Shown one piece after another: positions 24,882 through 33,757 of a stretch of DNA of 64,000 nt. Below the pieces are notes generated by a model. That model saw only the letters and a list, made by a program, of their open reading frames with translations. It did not search any database and was not told where the DNA came from. The position numbers were made by a program, and so were the translations under genes. How positions within the stretch are numbered: position 1 is the first letter of the stretch; each line of letters begins with the position of its first letter. The DNA is from Dyadobacter linearis (GTDB lineage Bacteria; Bacteroidota; Bacteroidia; Cytophagales; Spirosomataceae), in assembly GCF_907165045.1 (NCBI RefSeq), contig NZ_CAJRAU010000012.1, positions 1-64,000 on the forward strand, written 5' to 3'.

Positions 24882-26048
24882 CTAGGATAGAAAGTAATCA
24901 TTAATCAGCGGCCTGATTTGATTTAGACCGTCTTGCAGTAATTGCAGGGTATGGTCAATTTCCTGGGGCTCAAAGCTTGCCATGTGTTCCAGGGTCTGAG
25001 CCAGGGCAGTTATTTCTGGCATAAACGCAGATGCAGCGGCCCCTTTCATTTTATGCCCGGCCAAGTTGATACCCTGCAAGTCTTTTGCCTGATAATATCT
25101 TTTGAGATCACTGATGCCGCCTTCCAGGGACTGCATGGTGATGGCCAGGAATTCGATCAGAAAGGACGCGTCAGCAAGATATACAGCGTTGAGCTTCTGA
25201 AAATCGATGCCGGTATGGGCCTCTAGGGCTACGTTGTTTGCAGCCGGGCTTGAGTCCCCGCTAGCCAGGCCAGGCAGGATATATTTGCGAAGGATTTCCA
25301 GGATTGTATTTTCGACAAAGGGCTTGGTGATAAAGTGGTCCATGCCTGCCAGCAAACACCGTTCTTTTTCTCCCTTCATGTTCCCTGCCGTCAAGGCGAT
25401 GATTGGTATTTTCAAGGCGCCTGGGAATTTACGGATATGGCCAGTGGCTTCATACCCATTCATCAGCGGCATCTGGACATCCATAAATATGATATCGGGT
25501 AAACCGCTTAAGCAGATCTCAAGGGCGGCTTTGCCATTAACTGCTTCAAGGATTTGGGCTGCCGGGGCAATCCGGGACAAAAACGTTTTGGCCAGGAACA
25601 TGTTGGCAGAGTTATCTTCTGCGATCAGCACTTTGAAAGTGCCGTTAATGACTTGCCCTTTCTCTGTAGGGTGTATGATATTGGTACTTTCTTCCTGAAA
25701 TGCGAGCCTGGAAAGGCAAGCCAGTATTTCATTGAATTTAATGGGTTTAAGGAGCTTGAAGGGGATATTGAGCGTTTCAGTCAGCGCTGCACTGATGTCT
25801 GCCGAAGAACTGGTAAGCAGTACCACCGGAATTTTCTCAAACCCGTGCTTCTGCCTGATCCTGCGCACGGTTTCAAGCCCGTCCTGGCCGGGCATGTGGT
25901 AATCCATCAAAATGGCATCAAAAGCCGCTGTTTCCAGGATGCTTAGCGCCTGCTCGCCAGACTCAGCTTGCTGGGAGCGGATCGATAAAAGGTCCAGCAT
26001 CCTGGAAAGGATCAACCTGTTCTGTGCGTTGTCATCCACAATCAACAC
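24882..26048 (-). CDS. tandem receiver - HPt protein, probable C-terminal half of the hybrid kinase
   Basis: From GTG 26048 a 388-residue frame contains two receivers, LIVDDNAQN...AILMDYHMP and LIAEDNSAN...IIFMDVQMP (both Asp present), and a C-terminal HPt domain with AGHKMKGAAASAFM. Such RR-RR-HPt strings are normally fused behind a kinase. The kinase gene at 26057 ends 9 bp upstream, and the upstream bases encode LIKR just before VLIVDDN in a frame displaced by one base from the kinase stop. The start codon here is therefore probably artificial, and the two frames were one gene. Confidence 0.82.
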   Translation of the reverse strand: MLIVDDNAQNRLILSRMLDLLSIRSQQAESGEQALSILETAAFDAILMDYHMPGQDGLETVRRIRQKHGFEKIPVVLLTSSSADISAALTETLNIPFKLLKPIKFNEILACLSRLAFQEESTNIIHPTEKGQVINGTFKVLIAEDNSANMFLAKTFLSRIAPAAQILEAVNGKAALEICLSGLPDIIFMDVQMPLMNGYEATGHIRKFPGALKIPIIALTAGNMKGEKERCLLAGMDHFITKPFVENTILEILRKYILPGLASGDSSPAANNVALEAHTGIDFQKLNAVYLADASFLIEFLAITMQSLEGGISDLKRYYQAKDLQGINLAGHKMKGAAASAFMPEITALAQTLEHMASFEPQEIDHTLQLLQDGLNQIRPLINDYFLS

Positions 26049-26056
26049 CCGCTTGA

Positions 26057-29000
26057 TCAGGGACGGTCACGCCAGCTAAGGGGCGTCCCTTGCTCTGCCC
26101 GCATGGAAAGGTCAAAAAAGAAGGTGCTGCCTTCACCTTCTGCACTGCTCAGTTGCAAGCGGCTGCCCATCATGTCCAGCAGTTTATTGGAGATTGTTAG
26201 GCCCAGGCCGGTGCCTCCATACTTTTTAGTGGTTGTGCTGTCAGCCTGGGAAAATGCACTGAATATTTTGTTTTGCTTCCCGGTTGCAATACCGATCCCG
26301 GTATCCCTGACACTGAAACGGCAATGGAGCTGGTCGCTTTTCTGCGGGTCATAACCCTGGATCTCTACCTTTAACTCTATTTCCCCGTGGTCTGTGAACT
26401 TGGTTGCATTGCCCAAAAGGTTAATCAGTACTTGTTTAAGGCGTATTTCATCGATCCATTCAAAGCGTGGCAGTTCTGCCGGTATATTGAGCAGCATCTC
26501 GACGCCCTTTTTTTGTACGGGGAACGAGACGATATCTGCTGACTGCATCAGCAGCTGCTGTAAATCGGTTTTGTGTATATCGAGCTCTAGCTTACCGGCT
26601 TCAATCTTTGAGAAATCCAGGATATCGTTGATCGTTGCCAACAGCGTATTGGCAGACTGGTTGGCAATGTCCAGATATTGTTTTTGGGTAGGGGCAAGGT
26701 CGGTTTTCAGGATCAGGTCTAAAAACCCGATCACGCCATTCAGGGGGGTACGGATTTCATGGCTCATGTTGGCCAGAAACTCGGATTTCGCCTGACTGGC
26801 CTGCTCGGAAGTGATCCTGGCCTGTTGAAGTTCCGCGCGTTGCTGCACAGATTCGGTAACATCCTGTGTGAAGATCATAATTCCCCCGATCTGCCCTTCA
26901 TCCAAATACCAGGGTCGGACTTCCCAGTTGAGATAACGCTGCTTCAAGGATCCGGCCGGCTGCCACAGGTGCTGCTCACTACGAAGGATTTCTCCGTTTA
27001 AACCGCGTTGGTGGATATCTTTCCAATTCTCTTTAATTTGGGGGAATACGTCATAAATCGAAACCCCGATCAGACTTTGTCCTGCCAAACGATAATCTTG
27101 CACCCACCTTTGGCTATAGGCTAAAAATTTGACCTGGCAGTCAAACATGGCGACGGCCGCGGGAGTATTTTCAACAAAAGCCATCAGGATAGCCCGCTCA
27201 CGGACCAGGTCCTGCTGCGCCTTTCTGATCTGGGACAAGTCGGTGGCGATGGCAAGGTAACCTGTAACCAGGTTGTCAACATCCCGGATCACCGTCACGG
27301 CCAGTTGTACAGGGATGGGGAGATTGTCTTTGGATACATAAGTCCATTCCCTGCTTTCAGATCCGGCTAGCTCAGCGGTGTGGACCAGCGCGCGGAACCC
27401 ATGGATGGGCTCATTGTAAATTTGGGATAACTGCTCCCCCCGCTGTGATAACTGCTGATCTAAAAGCAGCAGGGTAAGGGAATGCTTACCGATCAGCTCG
27501 TGTGAAGCGTGCCCCAGTAATTTTTGGGCGCCTTTGTTAAATACACTTATAATGCCATGCTGGTCGGTAGCAATGATGCTGACTTCCGAGGCAGCGTCGA
27601 GAACATCCGAGAAAAGCTTTCTGGAATTGGCCACCTGACTTTCATTTTGTATACGGGCATCAATGTCCTGAAATGTCCCATACAGGCGTACGCATTTGCC
27701 GTCCACAAATTCGGCATTCCCAATCGCGCGGACCCATAAGTCATTTCCCCTGGCTGTCCTGATTTGCAATTCCAGGTCATAGCAGCCCCGCCCCTGGATA
27801 GCTTGATGAACGGCTTCCAGGATTTTGTCGCGGTTTTCCCCTTCATTGTAAAACCCAAGCGCATTTTCGAGTGTTGGCTGAAAACCCGGGCTTACCTGGT
27901 GAAGTTCCCTGGTTACCTGTGACCAGTAAACCTGCCCGGTGGCAATGTCCATTTCCCAGCCGCCGATTTTGGCAACCCGGCTGGTTTGTAAAAGCAGCTG
28001 CTGGGTTTTGCTCAGCTGCCGCTGCATTTGATGGCTTTCTGTGACATCAATGCTGTTGCCTATCACGTAGGTTTCCCCTGCCGCGTTTTTGGCAACCGTG
28101 TTACGGTAGCTGAAAATCCGCAGGCTTCCGTCTTTGTGCAGCGTTGTCATCAGCCCCTGGGACTGCCCCTCCAAAAGGACCTGGGCCAGATACGACTCGA
28201 ACTGTGGGCGGTGTTCTTCCGGGATGATATCGCCCAGGTTGGTGCCTTGTAGTTCCGAAGGGCTGTACCCCAGTAACCCTGCGCCAGCGGCATTGACCGT
28301 TATGATCGTGCCACCGGGCGAGTGGGTGCACATCAGGCCTAACGAATTTTCAAAGAAGGACCTGAAACTTTCCTCGCTGGCCAAAAGGTCTTCCTGCTGC
28401 TTTTTTTGAAGGGTTATGTTACGGCCTACTGCGAAAAGGTTACCGGAACCGGGCTCAGGGCTTACCGTCCACTGTAAATAGAAATAGGTGCCGTCCATCG
28501 CCCGAAACCGGTTGACAAACCCGGTTACGGTAGCCCCTGACTGCATTTTTTGGATTTGCTGCTGTGTAGGGGCGATATCATCTGGATGGATCAAGTCAAA
28601 GTAGGAAGTTTCAAGCATCTGCTGGTCCTGCCAGCCTAAAAGCTTTTTAAACGAGGGGTTGATCCTGCGGAACATGCCATCGGTGCCCGCCACACAGATA
28701 AGGTCTTCTGATTGAAAAAAGAGCTTCTCAAAATTTCGGAGCTCAGAGAGCTCGCTCTCCGAAACAATTTTTTCCTGTATTTGAACGCTCAATAATCGGA
28801 GTGCTTCCCGATGCTGCTCATCAAGTCCTGCCGGGTTTGTGTCCAAGACCCAAAAGCTTCCGATGATAATCCCCAAGTCATTTTTAAGGGGAAAGCCCGC
28901 AAAAAAATGGGTAGCGGCGGGCTCATTTGGTACTGACGCGTTTTGCAGCCCATCAACGGATTGTGCATAGGAGATTTCACTGCCTGCGTCAATCGCCGTT

Positions 29001-29230
29001 GTTAGATCATAGAAAAGCTTGCTCTGGGTGCCAGGGTCTAGCTGATGCCCGTGTTGCCCTGCGAGCAGCTGGGCATCGCCTTCTTTGATCAGGATCAGCG
29101 CGCCGCTCAGGTTGGTGATCAGCACGGCCAGTCGGCAACAATCATCGTAATATTTAGAATGAATGCGCTGCTTATCGGTACCCAATTCATATAGAAGGCT
29201 GCCATGGTTAGGCTGCTTTTCTTTTTTCAT
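26057..29230 (-). CDS. multi-PAS hybrid histidine kinase, sensor and kinase part
   Basis: A 1057-residue soluble sensor kinase with no membrane helices. The order is an N-terminal GAF-like domain (about 30-165, ending FWVLDTNPAG), several PAS/PAC units (about 165-800: DLICVAGTDGMFRRINPSF, YVIGNSIDVTE, FAVGRNITLQ, MIFTQDVTE), HisKA with phospho-acceptor His824 (ANMSHEIRTPLNG), and HATPase_c with INLLGNATKF, DTGIGI and GGTGLGLT. It stops at WRDRP. The following frame, offset by one base, supplies RR-RR-HPt. The run CCC at the junction suggests a one-base loss. It may phosphorylate the lone receivers nearby (23465, 29375). Confidence 0.9.
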   Translation of the reverse strand: MKKEKQPNHGSLLYELGTDKQRIHSKYYDDCCRLAVLITNLSGALILIKEGDAQLLAGQHGHQLDPGTQSKLFYDLTTAIDAGSEISYAQSVDGLQNASVPNEPAATHFFAGFPLKNDLGIIIGSFWVLDTNPAGLDEQHREALRLLSVQIQEKIVSESELSELRNFEKLFFQSEDLICVAGTDGMFRRINPSFKKLLGWQDQQMLETSYFDLIHPDDIAPTQQQIQKMQSGATVTGFVNRFRAMDGTYFYLQWTVSPEPGSGNLFAVGRNITLQKKQQEDLLASEESFRSFFENSLGLMCTHSPGGTIITVNAAGAGLLGYSPSELQGTNLGDIIPEEHRPQFESYLAQVLLEGQSQGLMTTLHKDGSLRIFSYRNTVAKNAAGETYVIGNSIDVTESHQMQRQLSKTQQLLLQTSRVAKIGGWEMDIATGQVYWSQVTRELHQVSPGFQPTLENALGFYNEGENRDKILEAVHQAIQGRGCYDLELQIRTARGNDLWVRAIGNAEFVDGKCVRLYGTFQDIDARIQNESQVANSRKLFSDVLDAASEVSIIATDQHGIISVFNKGAQKLLGHASHELIGKHSLTLLLLDQQLSQRGEQLSQIYNEPIHGFRALVHTAELAGSESREWTYVSKDNLPIPVQLAVTVIRDVDNLVTGYLAIATDLSQIRKAQQDLVRERAILMAFVENTPAAVAMFDCQVKFLAYSQRWVQDYRLAGQSLIGVSIYDVFPQIKENWKDIHQRGLNGEILRSEQHLWQPAGSLKQRYLNWEVRPWYLDEGQIGGIMIFTQDVTESVQQRAELQQARITSEQASQAKSEFLANMSHEIRTPLNGVIGFLDLILKTDLAPTQKQYLDIANQSANTLLATINDILDFSKIEAGKLELDIHKTDLQQLLMQSADIVSFPVQKKGVEMLLNIPAELPRFEWIDEIRLKQVLINLLGNATKFTDHGEIELKVEIQGYDPQKSDQLHCRFSVRDTGIGIATGKQNKIFSAFSQADSTTTKKYGGTGLGLTISNKLLDMMGSRLQLSSAEGEGSTFFFDLSMRAEQGTPLSWRDRP

Positions 29231-29374
29231 TTCGTTGAGATTTATTGCAAGGCCCGCTAGCTGGCAAAGCCTTGTTATTTTGCCTTGCCCAGCACTGGGA
29301 ATTTTATACTATTTTCAATAAAAGCATTAATTTGGCATAGAAATCCCTTCTTTTCATCGCATTCCAAGTTTTAA

Positions 29375-29785
29375 ATGAAAAACCCTGCAACAATATACCT
29401 GGCCGATGATGATTTTGATGACCGGTCCATGCTCCGTGATGCATTAATAGCCAGGATACCTGGTGTAGAAATTGTTGAAGCATTTGATGGTCAGGATTTA
29501 ATCGACAAGATCAAGCCTGCGTCCAGCCCGCTATCAATGATCATCTTAACAGACTGGAACATGCCGCGGCTCGATGGCCTGGAAGTGGCTAAAATCATGA
29601 AATCAGACCCGGGGTTTAAAAACATTCCGATTGTGATGGTTTCTACAAATAAAGAACAAAAAATGATTCAGCAGGCCTATGCTGCCGGGATCAGCAAATA
29701 CATTGTCAAACCCGTATTATGGACCGAGTTTCTTTCCGTTGCTGAAAACATCAGGTCTGGTTTTGAGAAGCTGGCAGGCCGTTAA
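29375..29785 (+). CDS. stand-alone response-regulator receiver protein
   Basis: A 136-residue CheY-like protein: LADDDFDD acidic pocket (11-13), phospho-acceptor Asp60 in IILTDWNMP, switch Thr in MVSTNKE, and YIVKPV lysine. It is divergent from the hybrid kinase (145 bp apart), which makes it that kinase's most likely partner. There is no output domain. Confidence 0.88.
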   Translation: MKNPATIYLADDDFDDRSMLRDALIARIPGVEIVEAFDGQDLIDKIKPASSPLSMIILTDWNMPRLDGLEVAKIMKSDPGFKNIPIVMVSTNKEQKMIQQAYAAGISKYIVKPVLWTEFLSVAENIRSGFEKLAGR

Positions 29786-29876
29786 CAGTATTCTTACCAT
29801 CATGTTTGGGTTAACGGCAATCAAGTTATTGCCTTAGCAATCGATATCTGTGTGCCTAATGTTACGAAATTAATAA

Positions 29877-30097
29877 CAAATACTACAAGCTACTTCGATA
29901 TTGAAAAGGTTTTTTGTAATTTAGGGCCAGGTTAGCGCATGCATATTGCATTGAGATTGTAATTTGCTGTGAATGAAATAAACCCCTTAGCCTTTTAGTA
30001 TTCTCAACGTTTTTAAATACCAATCCCATCCACTTTTCATTTCTTCGCGTATTGCAGAATGAGGACCCTGGCAAGTTTCAGGGCCCTCATTTTTTTT
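29877..30097 (+). ncRNA. candidate small RNA, copy 1 of a duplicated element
   Basis: About 220 bp that aligns along its length with 44537-44757. The element opens with aaatactacaa, has a -7-like TAATTTAG, and has the block ttctcaacgtt..aaataccaatcc. It ends with the hairpin gaggaccctgg-caagttt-cagggccctc (30060-30089) and an eight-T run, a strong intrinsic terminator. No long or conserved frame lies inside. Promoter-like start, conserved interior and terminator suggest a transcribed RNA. What follows resembles the 5' end of a sigma-factor gene, as in copy 2. It may instead be a conserved leader. Confidence 0.45.
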
Positions 30098-30228
30098 GCA
30101 CCATGTAAATAGTGGTCGTATTTTTAGCCTATTCGGGATTCCACCACATCTGCGGCTGGCGCTGGCTTTTCTGATTTGCGTATTGACAGACTGGGAAAGC
30201 GATGGTGATTGTTAAATTTTTCTGGCTA

Positions 30229-30300
30229 TGAAAGTGGCCATTCTTATCGACAAACTGGAATCGGCTTCGATGGTAAAAGCACGGGTGGTGGGTAAATGAT
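30229..30300 (+). pseudogene. remnant of an ECF sigma-factor 5' end
   Basis: Twenty-three codons, MKVAILIDKLESASMVKARV then VGK and a stop, align with the first residues of the ECF sigma factor at 44911 (MEVRDFIDEPELVLMLKANR). The bases just upstream align too (gatggtgattgttaaatttttct against gatgattgtaaaaagtttct). The rest of the gene is absent, so a paralogous sigma-factor gene was lost here, leaving its leader and first codons. Confidence 0.5.
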
Positions 30301-30328
30301 TATTTTGATAAAAGCTTTTAAGCGGCGA

Positions 30329-30592
30329 TTATGGCATCGCATTCCCACCGGCTAGTTCATGCTCATGTCGCTCTTTAAGCTTGGCCCACTGATCAGCGTA
30401 ACATGTTACAAGATCGGTAATCTCGGCAGCATGTCGTAGGAGCAAAGAAGCCCTAACCAGGACGTTTTCCTTATCAGGGGGTGCCGATGCTAACGCCAGG
30501 TCCTGTTTACGTAATAATTCGGATTTCTCCATCAATTGCTGCTGCAACAGCAACTCTCTTTCATGCAAATGACGTGCCTCTATGGTTAGCAT
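30329..30592 (-). CDS. small coiled-coil hypothetical protein
   Basis: An 87-residue acidic/basic helical protein: MLTIEARHLHERELLLQQQL, then a heptad-rich middle and DQWAKLKERHEHELA. No known family recognised and no signal peptide. It has an ATG start and is not a shadow of another gene. It resembles in character, but not clearly in sequence, the coiled-coil protein at 30972. Confidence 0.45.
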   Translation of the reverse strand: MLTIEARHLHERELLLQQQLMEKSELLRKQDLALASAPPDKENVLVRASLLLRHAAEITDLVTCYADQWAKLKERHEHELAGGNAMP

Positions 30593-30971
30593 GGTATCAA
30601 CCGCTTTAGAAAGTTAAACGTCTGACCACTGTCTAAATTTATGTTTATTTTCCTGATAATCAACAAGCATTAAAGGATGTAGGGTGGCCGGTTCTGATAG
30701 TGCTAGTTTCCAAATATTTAACCGAAAGATAAATGCAATACGCAGTCATTCTGTTTGTGCTGGGATCGGGTAATTTTGACCTTACGGTTCTGGATTTCTT
30801 TAATTTGAATTAAGATTGTCGCGGAATATCCGATTCTACCAGGCTTCCCTTTAAATCCCTTACGAACCGAGGTCATACAAATAAAGATTAAAAGTGGGTT
30901 CTAAGAATTCTAAATTAGCTGATTTCCCCGTAAAACATTGATAATTAAATCAGGAGCTTGGAAATAGTGTC
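30593..30971. other. intergenic region, nothing recognised
   Basis: About 380 AT-rich bases between divergent small coiled-coil genes. I see no promoter match strong enough to call, no repeat and no RNA structure. Confidence 0.35.
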
Positions 30972-31376
30972 TTGGCACGAAAATTGCCAATCGCGGATTT
31001 AGCCCGCGCTAATATGATAAATCTATTTGACCCACAAGATGAGTATTATAATCTTTTAAGTTGGCATGCTGATCAAAGAGAAAACCTTGTTCAGGAAAAT
31101 AGGTCTAACCTTGGAAAGATGCGGGCCAAACACCGCGCTGAACTATATGAGGCCCGGCAAGCAAATAAATCCCTTAACGTGCTGGTGAAAAAGCATGTGC
31201 AGCAGGAATCTAGACAGATCCTTGAAGATAAAAGAAAGCTGAATCAGTTACTAAGCACGCAAGCAGAAGAAATTAAAGAGTTTGTCAGGCTGGTTAGGTT
31301 GATTTATCCGAAATTCGACGGGTTTGACCAGTTTCTGCACGCTAGTCGATCGCGCTGGTCATTGGGCGTCAGCTAA
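30972..31376 (+). CDS. coiled-coil hypothetical protein
   Basis: A 134-residue protein if TTG 30972 is used, or 120 from ATG 31014 (MINLFDPQDEYYNLLSW). It is mostly charged helix: NRSNLGKMRAKHRAELYEAR and KKHVQQESRQILEDKRKLNQ. No known domain. Its 3' end overlaps the end of the convergent sigma-factor gene by 8 bp. Function unknown; a structural or partner-binding role is all the sequence suggests. Confidence 0.5.
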   Translation: MARKLPIADLARANMINLFDPQDEYYNLLSWHADQRENLVQENRSNLGKMRAKHRAELYEARQANKSLNVLVKKHVQQESRQILEDKRKLNQLLSTQAEEIKEFVRLVRLIYPKFDGFDQFLHASRSRWSLGVS

Positions 31377-31947
31377 ATACAAGTTTGTCGACAGGTGCAG
31401 AAAATTCAAAAATTCTTTTTAAATCCGTCAATGCAGACCTAATTCGTGATTTAACCGTACCTAATGGCAGGCAAAGGTGTTCTGAGGCCTCCTGATGGGT
31501 GTAGCCTTGGAAATACACCAGTTCTATCAACTGTTTTCGTTCCGGCGGTAGCGTTTCAACTAATGTTTCCAACCCTATTTCCACAGGTTTAGGAAATGAG
31601 ATAGCAGTGTTTGAAAGGTCCTTTTCATCAACAGCTGCCCACTGAATGTTATTTGCAAATTTTCGTGCAGCCCTGATATGGTCAATGGCCGTATGACGGG
31701 TGATGTTTAACATCCAGGTAAATAAGCTCCCTTTTTGATGATCATAGTACGATATGTTTTTCCAGATCTTAATAAAGGCCTCCTGCAATACATCACTGGC
31801 AACATCGTCGTCCCGGACCATTTTGCAAATAATTCCATACAGTCCAGATGCATAGTTATCGTATAGATACTCAAATGCCAGTCTGTTGTTATTTTTAAGC
31901 AAGACGACCAGATCTTGCTCGCAGTAGCAGGTAGATTTCAGAGGCAT
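31369..31947 (-). CDS. ECF sigma factor
   Basis: A 192-residue sigma-70 family factor starting at ATG 31947 (MPLKSTCYCEQDLVVLLKNN); in-frame sequence further upstream is AT-rich and leader-like. Region 2 reads FEYLYDNYASGLYGII and ASDVLQEAFIKIWKNISYYD, then WMLNITRHTAIDHIR. Region 4 reads ELVYFQGYTHQEASEHLCLP then GTVKSRIRSALTDLK. Same subgroup as the factor at 44911. No anti-sigma gene is adjacent, unusual for this class. Confidence 0.9.
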   Translation of the reverse strand: MPLKSTCYCEQDLVVLLKNNNRLAFEYLYDNYASGLYGIICKMVRDDDVASDVLQEAFIKIWKNISYYDHQKGSLFTWMLNITRHTAIDHIRAARKFANNIQWAAVDEKDLSNTAISFPKPVEIGLETLVETLPPERKQLIELVYFQGYTHQEASEHLCLPLGTVKSRIRSALTDLKRIFEFSAPVDKLVFS

Positions 31948-32238
31948 AAATGATGGGGTAGGGTAAGGATTATTAAAAAAAATTTGCAAAAAAATTTGTG
32001 CCAGCAAGACTTTGTAATTTAAGAATATTAAATCAATGTTCATCATTACCTGCATCTGCTAATCAGGTATTTAACTGATATCACGACTACTAGAGTAATA
32101 GTGCTTGACCTACTTCTGGCCCTGGTTTAACATGGATAAACCTTGTGGTGGAAAGCTAGCTGATAAGGCTAAAATTTAGGCGACCTAGCTATTAGAGCGC
32201 TGTAAACCTTGAAAATAACAGTCAGAAGGGATCAGTAA

Positions 32239-32400
32239 CATGCATCATCCCAGCTACTGGTAGGAAAGCGCCTGATCGGTGAAAACGAAGAAGCCCTGAA
32301 GGCATTCCTAAAAAAGTATATCTCTGGCGGCTCACAAGCCAAATGGCATGTTTTAAACCGCGGATTTTTTTCACCATTTTTAATTGAATTAAATCTTTGA
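32239..32400 (+). other. open segment without start, possible gene remnant
   Basis: Fifty-three sense codons run from a TAA (32236) to TGA 32400 and read GKRLIGENEEALKAFLKKYI and SGGSQAKWHVLNRGFF. It looks protein-like but has no ATG and no family I recognise. It ends 4 bp before the next gene's GTG. The rest of 31948-32238 shows nothing else. Confidence 0.25.
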
Positions 32401-32404
32401 GACA

Positions 32405-32869
32405 GTGACGGACTTTTCTAATATAAATAGGGCAAAAAGCTTCATCAGGCCTTCAAATGGGCAGATAGACCTCTTTATTGCCTTCAACAGTATTGAAAAT
32501 ATCAAATCGATGTTTGCCGGCAAATGGACATATAAAGTCAAGATATTTTGCTCTATCCCAATAGTTGTTTTCAAATGTCCCGGCAAAGACCGTAATATAC
32601 TGTTGCATTTAAACCTTCATGCTCTTGGGTCAGGTTGCTGGCTTGATAAAGATCGTTTAACCTTTATGCTGATTATCTCAGACGTTTCAGATTCTGACAA
32701 TGTTGTAGGCGCCAAGACAATTTGTCTATCAAAAAGGGACTCAGATAGGATCAGGGCAGCTGTTTCAAGGCAAAAGCAATTGTCTTATCAAAACATCGAG
32801 GATCTCGTCGACATTATCTATCAATTGGATATTAAAAATATTTGGCCAGGCAGTGGTGAGCAGCTCTAA
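32405..32869 (+). CDS. hypothetical protein
   Basis: A 154-residue frame starting at GTG 32405 (MTDFSNINRAKSFIRPSNGQ), with mixed alpha/beta character (YKVKIFCSIPIVVF, DRLTFMLIISDVSDSDN). No signal peptide, membrane segment or known motif. The lack of an ATG and low-density surroundings make the start uncertain. No function can be proposed. Confidence 0.4.
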   Translation: MTDFSNINRAKSFIRPSNGQIDLFIAFNSIENIKSMFAGKWTYKVKIFCSIPIVVFKCPGKDRNILLHLNLHALGSGCWLDKDRLTFMLIISDVSDSDNVVGAKTICLSKRDSDRIRAAVSRQKQLSYQNIEDLVDIIYQLDIKNIWPGSGEQL

Positions 32870-33635
32870 TTTTTGTTGGGATTGTTTCTGCAAGGTTGCT
32901 CAAAGTGCGCTATTAAAATTTATGCCTTAACTAAAGAGGTTGATTCAATTACTTTAATCGCATTTCAATCCCGATGTCTGTGGAAAAAGTAAATCCGCCA
33001 TGAGTTAACCAGGGTAGCATGAGCAAATAAGGCATTGCATGCCATTATAAATGTCAACATTACTGCAATGACCTTGGATAATAAAGTTATTTATGAATGC
33101 TACTGTTGGAATAAGGTGTAATAGCTTCTCTTCCGGTATTTGTGTTGGTTACCATGTCGGTGAATGTCCCTTCCGCTGACCAGCTTTGGTCAATTCTTCC
33201 TGATGACCTTGCGCTCGGTCTCTGAGTCTTATTCGAGAAATAGAAACCGGCTTCGCATTCCATTTCTCAGGGAAGCCTACGTCATGGCCAGACAGACGGG
33301 CGTTATTTGTCCACCTTTTCCCATATTTTGTTGGACAAAAGACGGGAATTATTCCTTTACTTTTGCGTTCTAAATTGGGTTAAGGTCTGATGAACAGAAA
33401 GGAAATACAGTTGTTTGAATTAGCAGATAATCCTTACCTTCCCAGCTAGCCAATGTTCCGTATACAACACTACGGACACATTGGCTAGCGGTTAATTACC
33501 TTAACCTAGCTTCGTTGCCTACATCAGGCATACAGCAAAAGTTCAATCGAATATCGCTTGGTATTCTCTGGTCTATTCGAAACCAGCAAATGGCTTTCGA
33601 TATTCTTTTTTGTTAGGCGTACTTACCTCTAGAAA
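32870..33635. other. intergenic region with no convincing gene
   Basis: About 770 bases. A short frame near 33164 begins MSVNVPSADQLWSILPDDLA but stops after 21 codons and may be debris. The notable feature is the long hairpin at 33445-33489, listed separately. Confidence 0.4.
33445..33489. repeat. long inverted repeat / hairpin
   Basis: Left arm GCTAGCCAATGTTCCGTA (33445-33462), 8-base loop, right arm TACGGACACATTGGCTAGC (33471-33489). The arms pair over 18 bp with one bulged base. No T-run follows, so it is not a typical terminator. It could be an operator, an IS200/605-like end or a folded RNA. Confidence 0.6.
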
Positions 33636-33740
33636 ATGGCTAAGAAAAATAAACAGACGAGCTCTGAGAAAGTCGGTAAAACGTTCGGTTGTTGTGGTTT
33701 CCATGAGATAACTTATAAAAACGTTAACTTGAAAGGCTAA
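33636..33740 (+). CDS. possible 34-residue small protein
   Basis: ATG 33636 to TAA 33740 encodes MAKKNKQTSSEKVGKTFGCC then GFHEITYKNVNLKG, a basic peptide with a Cys pair. It is directly upstream of the repeat-containing lipoprotein gene. No homologue known to me; it may be chance. Confidence 0.2.
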   Translation: MAKKNKQTSSEKVGKTFGCCGFHEITYKNVNLKG

Positions 33741-33757
33741 ACCATCCATGTAAATAG

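Noticed and set aside
26045..26062. Programmed frameshift joining the hybrid kinase and RR-RR-HPt
   Set aside because: The junction CGT CCC TGA has no canonical slippery heptamer, so mutation or sequencing error is simpler.
31369..32055. Longer N-terminus for the ECF sigma factor (228 residues)
   Set aside because: The extra residues are AT-rich leader-like sequence; ATG 31947 fits the family N-terminus.
33164..33373. Possible transposase or sigma-factor fragment (MSVNVPSADQLWSILPDDLA in one frame)
   Set aside because: The frame stops after 21 codons and I could not match it convincingly to either family.
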